Shown piece by piece: positions 57,602 to 64,000 of a stretch of DNA of 64,000 nt. Origin of the DNA: Mycobacterium shigaense (lineage in GTDB: Bacteria > Actinomycetota > Actinomycetes > Mycobacteriales > Mycobacteriaceae); the NCBI RefSeq assembly GCF_002356315.1, contig NZ_AP018164.1, positions 1,116,001 to 1,180,000 on the forward strand, read 5' to 3'. How positions within the stretch are numbered: position 1 is the stretch's first letter; the number at the start of each line of letters is the position of its first letter. The notes beneath the pieces are model-generated. The model was not told the origin of the DNA and ran no database searches. It saw only the letters and a program-made list of their open reading frames with translations. The translations under genes were made by a program, and so were the position numbers.

Positions 57602-58612
57602 ATGTCGACCGTGAACCTGGATCCGACAGTCCCCGCGCCGATGACCAACGTGGCCGAGTACGGCTTTGAAGGCCGGTTCGTGGACTGGGCCGACGACGCC
57701 TGCTACTTCGAGTACTCCAAGGCCGCCAACCCGATCGGCTCGGGAGACGCGCCGCAAGTGCCGGTTACCCAGTTCGGGCCCGAGGTCTACATGGACAAGC
57801 CGACCGGAATCGTCCCGCTGGACCTGTCCGACGCGCTCGGCATCAAGACCGGCGCGGCGACCAGCCCGGCCCTGCTGGCCAACTTCGTCCGCATCCGGGC
57901 CAACGAGCAGGTCCAGACCAGCCCCAACGCCACCTCCCAGCTGTATTACGTGCTCTATGGCCGGGGCTTCGCCGCGGTCAACGGCCAACTGGTCAGGTGG
58001 GAGAAGGGCGATTTCCTGACACTGCCGGCCGGTGCCAGCTCGGTGTTCTACGCCGACGCCGACGCGGCCATGTACTGGGTGCACGACGAGCCGCTGATGC
58101 GCTACCTGGGCGCCGAAGCCCGCGAGCCGCGGTTCCGGGCTACCAAGTTCCGTCGCACGGACGCCGTGTCCAAGCTGGAGGAGATCGCGTCGCGTCCGGG
58201 CGCCAACGACAAGAGCCGGGTCAGCGTGCTGCTGGCCAACGAGAACCAAGAGCAAACGCTGACCATCACCCACGTCCTGTGGGCGATGTTCGGTGTGCTG
58301 CCGCCGAATCAGGAGCAGCGCCCGCACCGGCACCAGTCGGTCGCGCTGGACCTGATTCTCGACGCCCCACCCAACGGCTGCTACTCCCTGCTGGGCACGC
58401 GTCTCGATGAGCGCGGCAACATCGTCGACCCGATCCGGGTGGACTGGCAGGCCGGTGGCGCCTTCACCACCCCGCCGGGCATGTGGCACGCCCACTTCAA
58501 CGAGACCGACCAACCCGCCCACCTGATCCCCGTTCAGGACGCGGGCCTGCAGACCCACCTGCGCAGTCTGGACATCAAATTCACGCAGCGCCGGGATCTC
58601 GTCGCCGGTTGA
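57602..58612 (+). CDS. Bicupin protein, gentisate-dioxygenase-like fold
   Basis: A 336-residue protein with two cupin domains. Cupin 1 (about 95-165) has TSQLYYVLYGRGFAAVNGQL and FLTLPAG but lacks metal-binding His. Cupin 2 (about 215-320) has RPHRHQSVALDLIL (HxH) and GGAFTTPPGMWHAHFNETD, so one metal site remains. The layout recalls gentisate 1,2-dioxygenase and ureidoglycine aminohydrolase-type bicupins, but which reaction it performs I cannot tell. ATG 57602 has GAGGAG five bases upstream. Controlled by the divergent GntR regulator, probably. Confidence 0.85.
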   Translation: MSTVNLDPTVPAPMTNVAEYGFEGRFVDWADDACYFEYSKAANPIGSGDAPQVPVTQFGPEVYMDKPTGIVPLDLSDALGIKTGAATSPALLANFVRIRANEQVQTSPNATSQLYYVLYGRGFAAVNGQLVRWEKGDFLTLPAGASSVFYADADAAMYWVHDEPLMRYLGAEAREPRFRATKFRRTDAVSKLEEIASRPGANDKSRVSVLLANENQEQTLTITHVLWAMFGVLPPNQEQRPHRHQSVALDLILDAPPNGCYSLLGTRLDERGNIVDPIRVDWQAGGAFTTPPGMWHAHFNETDQPAHLIPVQDAGLQTHLRSLDIKFTQRRDLVAG

Positions 58613-58665
58613 CCGGTCGCGGCGGTCCATGCGCCGCAAACGTTTGACGCATAGTGTGGCTGGAC

Positions 58666-59673
58666 ATGAAGGTGCCCCTGTTGGGCCCGGTGTCGCTCAC
58701 GGGCTTCGAGCACGCCTGGTTCTTCCTGTTCCTGCTGGCGGTGCTGTTGCTGATCGGCATCTACGTCGTGCAGCAATTCGCCCGGCGCCGCCGGGTGCTG
58801 CGGTTCGCCAACATGGAAGTGCTCGAGCGGGTGGCACCGACGCGGCTCAGTCGCTGGCGCCACATCCCGATGATCCTGCTAGCCGCGTCGCTGGTGCTGC
58901 TGACGACGGCCATGGCCGGCCCGACGAGCGACATCCGGATCCCGCTCAACCGCGCGGTGGTCATGCTGGTCATCGACATCTCGGAATCCATGGCAGCCAC
59001 CGACGTCGCGCCGAACCGGCTGGCCGCCGCGCAGCAAGCGGGCAAGCGGTTCGCCGACGAGCTGACGCCGGCGATCAACCTCGGGCTGGTCGCCTTCGCG
59101 GCCAACGCCACACTGCTGGTGTCGCCGACGACGAACCGCGGCGCAGTCAAGGCGGCGATCGACGGACTGCGGCCGGCGCCGAAAACCGCGACGGGGGAGG
59201 GGATTTTCACCGCGCTGCAGGCGATCGCGACGGTGGGCGCGGTGATGGGCGGCGGCGACGGGCCGCCGCCGGCGCGCATCGTGCTGGAGTCCGACGGCGC
59301 CGAGAACGTCCCGCTGGATCCCAACGCGCCGCAGGGCGCGTTCACCGCGGCGCGCGCGGCCAAGGCCGAGGGGGTGCAGATCTCGACGATCTCGTTCGGC
59401 ACGCCCGACGGCACCGTCGTGTATCAGGGCGCGACGATCCCGGTTCCGGTCGACGACCAGACCCTGCAGGAGATCTGCAAGATCACCGACGGGCAGGCCT
59501 TCCACGCCGACAGCCTGGAGTCGCTGAACAACGTCTACTCCACCCTGCAACGCCAGATCGGCTACGAAACCGTCAAGGGCGACGCGAGCCTGGCCTGGAT
59601 GCTGCTGGGCGCGGCAGCCCTGGCCGGCGCCGTGCTGGCCGGTCTGCTGCTCAACCGCAGGCTGCCCGCTTAG
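58666..59673 (+). CDS. VWA-domain membrane protein, Rv1481-like (copy A)
   Basis: A 335-residue protein with the BatA layout: two N-terminal spans ([40 protein letters not shown]), a von Willebrand A domain with the MIDAS motif [10 protein letters not shown] near residue 105, and a C-terminal span ([19 protein letters not shown]). It is close to Rv1481 of M. tuberculosis, which lies next to moxR1; here no MoxR is present. ATG 58666 is chosen; GTG 58654 would add four residues. It converges with a paralogue 30 bases away. Confidence 0.88.
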   Translation: MKVPLLGPVSLTGFEHAWFFLFLLAVLLLIGIYVVQQFARRRRVLRFANMEVLERVAPTRLSRWRHIPMILLAASLVLLTTAMAGPTSDIRIPLNRAVVMLVIDISESMAATDVAPNRLAAAQQAGKRFADELTPAINLGLVAFAANATLLVSPTTNRGAVKAAIDGLRPAPKTATGEGIFTALQAIATVGAVMGGGDGPPPARIVLESDGAENVPLDPNAPQGAFTAARAAKAEGVQISTISFGTPDGTVVYQGATIPVPVDDQTLQEICKITDGQAFHADSLESLNNVYSTLQRQIGYETVKGDASLAWMLLGAAALAGAVLAGLLLNRRLPA

Positions 59674-59703
59674 GCTCGAATGACGCTGAACGACGCCGAA
59701 TGA

Positions 59704-60696
59704 CTACGTCGGCAGCCGCCGGTTGAGCAGCAGCGCCAGCGCCGCGGCGAGCAGCGTTGTCATCACCCCGAGGCGAAGCCACCCGGAACTACCGGGTCCG
59801 GGCACCGTGCGGTAGCCGATCTCGTTCTGGATGGCGTTGTAGTCCTTGTTGAGTTCGCTGAGGTTGGTGGCCGTGTAGGACTGCCCGCCGGACAGCTTGG
59901 CGATGGTCCGCATCTGGTCCGTCGACACGGGGACGTTGATGTGCGCGCCGTCCAGCACGATCTGGCCGGTCGGGGTGCCGAACGAGATCGTCGAGATCGG
60001 CACGCCCTGGTCCTTGGCCAGGCGTGACGCGGTGAACGCGCCGTCGTGCGGATCGCTGGGATTCGTCGGCCGGTTCTCGCCGCCGTCGGACAGCAGCACG
60101 ATGCGTGCCGGCGGCGGGGTGTCCCCGCCGATCAGACCCGCGGCCTCGATCGCGTGCAGAGCGGTGAAGATGGCCTCACCGGTTGCCGTGCCGTCCGCGA
60201 AGTTGAGCTTGCCCAGCGCGTCGATGGTCGCCTGGTGCTGCGGGGTCGGCGGGACCAGCAGGTACGGCGTTCCCGCGAACCCGACCAGCCCCAGGTTGAC
60301 CCCTTGCGTCAGCTGAGTGGCGAACTGGGTGGCGGCCCGCTCGGCGGCCTTGAGCCGGTTAGGGTCGACGTCGGTGGCCCGCATGGACTGCGACATGTCG
60401 ATCACCAGCATGATGACCGCGCGGTTGCGCGGGATCTTCATGTCGTGCGTGGGCGTGGCCAGCGCGATCGTCAACAGCGCCAGGCCCAGCAGCGACACCG
60501 CGATCGGAAGGTGCCGCCACCACGGCTGCGGCACGCGCGCCTCGGTGAACCGCTGCAGGCGGCCGCGGCGCCGGAGCTGGACGACGACGTACACGGCGAG
60601 CAGGGCCACCGGAACGACGGCGAACAGCAGCATCCCCGGGCGCTGCAGGCCGTACAGCGGCAGTGGGCCGATGCCGGGCAGCGACACTCGACTCAC
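59704..60696 (-). CDS. VWA-domain membrane protein, Rv1481-like (copy B)
   Basis: A 330-residue paralogue of the convergent copy: two N-terminal spans (MLLFAVVPVALLAVYVVVQL; LPIAVSLLGLALLTIALATP), MIDAS DMSQSMRATD, the shared GEAIFTALHAIEAAGL and [15 protein letters not shown], and a final span ending in [12 protein letters not shown] 60696 has AGAAGGAGAG upstream. Such proteins act with MoxR AAA+ ATPases in metal insertion or cell-envelope functions in other bacteria; role here unknown. The next gene upstream (Rv3311-like) ends 33 bases before its start, on the same strand. Confidence 0.88.
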   Translation of the reverse strand: MSRVSLPGIGPLPLYGLQRPGMLLFAVVPVALLAVYVVVQLRRRGRLQRFTEARVPQPWWRHLPIAVSLLGLALLTIALATPTHDMKIPRNRAVIMLVIDMSQSMRATDVDPNRLKAAERAATQFATQLTQGVNLGLVGFAGTPYLLVPPTPQHQATIDALGKLNFADGTATGEAIFTALHAIEAAGLIGGDTPPPARIVLLSDGGENRPTNPSDPHDGAFTASRLAKDQGVPISTISFGTPTGQIVLDGAHINVPVSTDQMRTIAKLSGGQSYTATNLSELNKDYNAIQNEIGYRTVPGPGSSGWLRLGVMTTLLAAALALLLNRRLPT

Positions 60697-60729
60697 CTCT
60701 CCTTCTGGTCCTTCTGGTCGCGACCGACG

Positions 60730-62040
60730 CTATTCGCGTCGCAGCCGCCCATCGACGAATTGTTCCAGCTTCTCCCACTCCCGCACGGCGGCCGAATAAG
60801 GCGCCCCCGGCTTGGCGACCGAGTCGGGCTCCAGCACGTAGGCCACCAGCTTGCCCAGCGGCCGGTCCGGCTCCAGCGCCTTGTCGACCGTGCTCTCCTC
60901 GGAGTATTCGCCGATGTCGCGAAGCAGTTCGACCGCGAGATCGAGCTGCTCGCGATCCACGGCGTCGGGACCCTCGGCAAAGTCGTCGGCCAGCCCGGAC
61001 AGCACGTAGATGTTCTCGTCGCTGACCTTGACGGACAGCGACCCGTCGGTCGCGGCGGTCCGGATGTCGTCATAGGTGCTCAGGTCGGACAGGTCGTGGT
61101 CGTGTTCGTCGGCCAGGTAGCGGGCCAGCGTCCGCTCCGAGCTGAACACGCTGATGCGGCCGTTGCGGCCCAGGAAAATCGGCCGATCGTCCAGGTAGCA
61201 GCGCAGCGTGTAGAACGTGCCGGAGCTGGTCAGGATCCGGATCGGGTCGATGCCCACCTGGAGCCAGAAGTCCTCGTCGCTGCCGAGCACGGTCGTGTCG
61301 CCGGGCGCCCGCTCCTCGTCGTCTTCCTCGTCGTCTTCCTGGTCCTCGCCCGCCTCATCGGTCTCGTCGACCTCGCCCGCGGCGTCGCCCTCCTCGTCGG
61401 AGGCGGGGGACTCGTCCTGAGGTTCTTCCTCGGGCTCCTCGCGTTCCTCGGCCAGCTCGTCGGCGGCCTTGTCGGACAGCGCGGCATCGACCTCGGGGGT
61501 GGTGATGACGCCCTCGATCGCGGCGAGCACGTCGTCCCAGCTGCGCGCGATCACCTCGGCGATCGCATTCCAGCGCTTGGCGCCCGCCTTGCCCGCGAAA
61601 TTGTCGATCCCACCGGAGACGGTGCCCAGGCTGGGGTTGCCGTTGAAAAACTTCGAGACGGCAGCCAGCTCGCACACCGACCCGATCGACGACACGATCG
61701 CCAGTACCCCCGCCAGTGCGTTCACCGAGTCTTCGGTCGGCTTCTCGGAGACCAACTCCTCGACGACGACGAGATCGAACTGCCGGTCCTCGGACGGCTG
61801 AAGGGCGTGCGCATGGGCGGTGGTCAGGTCCTGGTATGCCGGGTGGTCGGCGAGATCGTTGTCGGAGTCCGCGCGGACGAACGCGACCAGATCGGCGACG
61901 GTCTCGAAACCGTACAGGTCTTCGTCGCGTCCCAGGAACGCCTCCCACTCGTCGCCGGCGTCCCGCCAGCGGGGGGCCCACACCGTGTAGCGGTCGCCGG
62001 TGGACAGGCTCAGGCGGATGGGCACGAGGTCAGCAGCCAT
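60730..62040 (-). CDS. Conserved mycobacterial protein, Rv3311-like
   Basis: A 436-residue cytosolic protein found across mycobacteria, orthologue of Rv3311. Two similar modules flank a very acidic linker: the N-terminal part (RDEDLYGFETVADLVAFVRA) and the C-terminal part (FSSERTLARYLADEHDHDLS) each pair a short beta region with a helix, suggesting an internal duplication. The linker (about 200-265) is rich in Glu/Asp (EEDEEDDEERAPGD type). No catalytic motif. ATG 62040 is preferred over an in-frame start three codons upstream. Confidence 0.8.
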   Translation of the reverse strand: MAADLVPIRLSLSTGDRYTVWAPRWRDAGDEWEAFLGRDEDLYGFETVADLVAFVRADSDNDLADHPAYQDLTTAHAHALQPSEDRQFDLVVVEELVSEKPTEDSVNALAGVLAIVSSIGSVCELAAVSKFFNGNPSLGTVSGGIDNFAGKAGAKRWNAIAEVIARSWDDVLAAIEGVITTPEVDAALSDKAADELAEEREEPEEEPQDESPASDEEGDAAGEVDETDEAGEDQEDDEEDDEERAPGDTTVLGSDEDFWLQVGIDPIRILTSSGTFYTLRCYLDDRPIFLGRNGRISVFSSERTLARYLADEHDHDLSDLSTYDDIRTAATDGSLSVKVSDENIYVLSGLADDFAEGPDAVDREQLDLAVELLRDIGEYSEESTVDKALEPDRPLGKLVAYVLEPDSVAKPGAPYSAAVREWEKLEQFVDGRLRRE

Positions 62041-62069
62041 GCGGCACACAATAGCGACGGCCGGCGAGC

Positions 62070-62972
62070 CTATGGGCCCCAGATGGTCGCGATGGGGGCG
62101 GCATTGGCCGCATTACCCGTCTTCGGCAGGCCGTACATCTGCTCCAACGTGGACAGCACGCTGTAGTGGTTGATCTGCTCGATGTAGGTGCCCGGCTGCA
62201 CGTGCGCGCCGTAGACGATGGTGGGGATCTGGTTGCGGCCTTGCGCACCGGATCCGTCGTCCTCGTCCCAGGTGACGATCAGCAGACTGTTGTTGGCCAG
62301 GGCCCAGTTCGCGTAGTCCGACATGTTGCGCTGCAGCCACGCGTCGCCCGCGGGGACCGAGCCGTCGTGCATGTTGTCCGCGTTGTTGGGGATGACGAAC
62401 GAGACCGTCGGCAGGCTGTCGTAGCTGCCCATCGGAAACGCCGAGAACGGTAGCGAATTCGCCGGCGGCACATTGGTGAAGTTGGCCCACGGCACGTGTT
62501 TGCGCGCGTATTTGCCTGCACTGCAGGCCAGTGAGCCCGCCGCGGGCAGGTCTTCGGCGTAACCGATGAATGTGTAACCAGCGGCGAGTAATTCGGATCC
62601 GAGATTGGGTGCGTTGCCGGCGCTGAACGGGCAGGTGTCCTTGGTGACACCGAAGGTGTTGCCGGCAAAAAGCGCAAGGTAGTTGGGCTCGCTCGGATGG
62701 GTCTCCGCGAACGACTGCGCCATGTTGGCGCCGTGCCCGGCCAGCGCGTTGATGAACGGGTTCGACGGACTGCCGATGATGCGGCCCTCGGATCGGTTCT
62801 CTTCCACCACGATGACGACGTGCGCCGGGCGCGGCAGCGCGGCCGCGACGAGGCCCACCCGCGGCGTCAGCGGGGTGACCACCGCCGCGATCAGCAGCGC
62901 CGCGCCGGCCAGCAGCACGACGCGGTTCGCCCACCTGATCGGCCTTCTGCGACTTCGGCTTTCGTGGTGCAC
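62070..62972 (-). CDS. sapM: Secreted acid phosphatase SapM
   Basis: A 300-residue exported phosphatase (phosphoesterase/phospholipase C-like superfamily), orthologue of Rv3310. An N-terminal signal ([20 protein letters not shown]) precedes the catalytic core with [45 protein letters not shown] and [19 protein letters not shown]. In M. tuberculosis SapM removes the phosphate from host phosphatidylinositol-3-phosphate and blocks phagosome maturation. The start is GTG 62972. It is divergent from upp. Confidence 0.94.
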   Translation of the reverse strand: MHHESRSRRRPIRWANRVVLLAGAALLIAAVVTPLTPRVGLVAAALPRPAHVVIVVEENRSEGRIIGSPSNPFINALAGHGANMAQSFAETHPSEPNYLALFAGNTFGVTKDTCPFSAGNAPNLGSELLAAGYTFIGYAEDLPAAGSLACSAGKYARKHVPWANFTNVPPANSLPFSAFPMGSYDSLPTVSFVIPNNADNMHDGSVPAGDAWLQRNMSDYANWALANNSLLIVTWDEDDGSGAQGRNQIPTIVYGAHVQPGTYIEQINHYSVLSTLEQMYGLPKTGNAANAAPIATIWGP

Positions 62973-63047
62973 GCGGGCAGTATATGAGCGTCGCCGCGCC
63001 GTCGACGGCCCGCGAGGATGCGTGTCAGCAGGGCTTTGCCCGATTGT

Positions 63048-63053
63048 TATATA
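63048..63053 (+). promoter_or_regulatory. upp: Candidate -10 element of upp
   Basis: TATATA lies 11 bases before the upp ATG in otherwise GC-rich DNA. Transcription would start a few bases before the ATG, giving an almost leaderless message, common in mycobacteria. No clear -35. Confidence 0.35.
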
Positions 63054-63064
63054 CCCTCTTAGCC

Positions 63065-63799
63065 ATGGACGTGCGCGTGATCGACCACCCGTTGGCCGCG
63101 GTCCGGCTGACGGTATTGCGCGACGAACGCACCGACGGGGCCGGCTTCCGGGCGGCGCTGCGCGAGCTCACCCTGGTGTTGATCTACGAGGCCCTTAGCG
63201 ACGCGCCGACAAAGCCGGTCAGGATCTCCACGCCAGTGGCCGAGACGTTCGGCAGGCGACTGGCCCGCCCGCCCCTGCTGGTTCCGGTGTTGCGAGCCGG
63301 GCTGGGAATGGTCGACCAGGCGCATGCCGCGATCCCGGACGCCGAGGTCGGCTTCATCGGGGTCGCGCGCGACGAGGAAACGCACCAGGCCGTGCCGTAC
63401 ATGGAAGCGCTGCCGGCAAAGCTCAAGCGCCGCCCGGTGATCGTGCTCGACCCGATGCTGGCCACTGGTGGTTCGATGTCGTACGCCATCGAGCTGCTGC
63501 AGCGCCGCGGCGCGACGGACATCAGCGTGCTCTGCGTGGTAGCGGCGCCGGAAGGCCTTGCCGCAGTGGAGAAAATAGCCCCGAATGTGCGGGTGTTCAC
63601 CGCGGCGATCGACAAGGGACTCAACACGGCGGCGTTCATAGTGCCCGGCCTGGGCGACGCGGGCGACCGTCAGTTCGGGCCGCGCATCTTCACCAGCGCG
63701 ACACCGCAGCGACCAGTTCCGCACGCAGGGCGGCGGCATGAGTCCGAGCAGAAGCCACGTCGCCGGCAGCCGCGCAGCGAATCTCCAAGTAGCACTTGA
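63065..63799 (+). CDS. upp: Uracil phosphoribosyltransferase with C-terminal extension
   Basis: A 244-residue enzyme converting uracil and PRPP to UMP. The PRPP loop is [20 protein letters not shown] and the uracil-binding end is [31 protein letters not shown] is also conserved. In Rv3309c and most homologues the protein (about 207 residues) ends exactly at FGPR. Here the frame continues for 37 Arg/Pro/Ser-rich residues, over the end of pmmB. ATG 63065 fits the homologue start; longer frames upstream belong to the sapM side. Confidence 0.93.
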   Translation: MDVRVIDHPLAAVRLTVLRDERTDGAGFRAALRELTLVLIYEALSDAPTKPVRISTPVAETFGRRLARPPLLVPVLRAGLGMVDQAHAAIPDAEVGFIGVARDEETHQAVPYMEALPAKLKRRPVIVLDPMLATGGSMSYAIELLQRRGATDISVLCVVAAPEGLAAVEKIAPNVRVFTAAIDKGLNTAAFIVPGLGDAGDRQFGPRIFTSATPQRPVPHAGRRHESEQKPRRRQPRSESPSST

Positions 63800-64000
63800 G
63801 CTTCGGTTCGGTACCGGAAGGGCGCACCACCACCCTGACCGATGTGTCGCCGTCGCCACCGGTGAAGATCAGCGCATCGGCGATGTCGGTGACGCTTGCC
63901 GGGAATGCCGCCAGGGTTTTCGGCGGGGCGGCCCGCAGCCGCGCCATCAGGGCGGCGGCCTCGTCGGGGTCGGCGACTCGGCGCGACACCGCGGCGACCT
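63690..64000 (-). CDS. pmmB: Phosphomannomutase PmmB, C-terminal part (runs off window)
   Basis: The last 103 codons of an alpha-D-phosphohexomutase, orthologue of Rv3308. The phosphate-binding motif of domain 4, [18 protein letters not shown], is present, followed by a helix to the stop at 63690. Phosphomannomutase makes mannose-1-phosphate for GDP-mannose and the mannosylated cell-wall lipids. The gene continues to the right of base 64000. It converges with upp and overlaps its extension by 110 bases. Confidence 0.92.
   Translation of the reverse strand, partial: VAAVSRRVADPDEAAALMARLRAAPPKTLAAFPASVTDIADALIFTGGDGDTSVRVVVRPSGTEPKLKCYLEIRCAAAGDVASARTHAAALRAELVAAVSRW

Overview
The window is high-GC DNA with mycobacterial hallmarks: two PPE proteins, MmpS/MmpL, SapM, MfpA, SigJ, monomeric and dimeric isocitrate dehydrogenases, DUF732 secreted proteins and a SAM-IV riboswitch. 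Compared from memory with Mycobacterium tuberculosis, the backbone follows Rv3365c to Rv3308 in inverted order (mfp conservon, folD, metA/metC, icd1, trpS, nagA, sugI, dacB1, sigJ, sdhBADC, cdd-deoA-add, Rv3311, sapM, upp, pmmB). Blocks not found at that place in M. tuberculosis are set into it. A Mycobacterium, probably a slow grower, is the best fit; the species cannot be fixed from the sequence alone.

Layout. 1-2061: end of a sensor kinase, roadblock protein, DUF742 protein, small GTPase and the gyrase-binding pentapeptide protein MfpA. 2064-7219: two tandem Rv1747-like FHA-ABC exporters with translational coupling. 7253-12026: flavin oxidoreductase, folD, DUF3017, a secreted DUF732 protein and a berberine-bridge-type oxidoreductase. 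12032-21093: a potassium island, in which an RCK-gated K+ channel gene runs into two PPE-SVP genes with SHOCT-like tails, divergent from two KimA-type K+ importers. An HNH (13E12-type) remnant follows. 21306-25540: methionine block (two methyltransferases, metA, metC) behind a SAM-IV riboswitch. 25663-29128: icd2 and icd1, one base apart. 29145-36104: hydrolase, trpS, YihY protein, nagA, sugI and an MFS protein. 36022-40682: mmpL, mmpS, dacB1. 40821-45496: small unknown protein, beta-propeller, aminotransferase, sigJ, CMD protein and a half condensation domain. 45571-48108: a double-kinase, NHL-propeller receptor. 48105-51559: succinate dehydrogenase. 51719-54515: pyrimidine and purine nucleoside salvage. 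54568-56748: small secreted proteins and a decayed AbiE toxin-antitoxin pair. 56790-60696: GntR regulator with divergent cupin gene, and two convergent VWA paralogues. 60730-64000: Rv3311-like protein, sapM, upp and the 3' end of pmmB.

The most interesting signals are the potassium island that co-transcribes PPE proteins with a K+ channel, the SHOCT-like tails on those PPE proteins, and the tandem pseudokinase-kinase-NHL protein. Gene packing is dense: ATGA/GTGA overlaps link many neighbours, and several convergent pairs share their stop codons within four bases.
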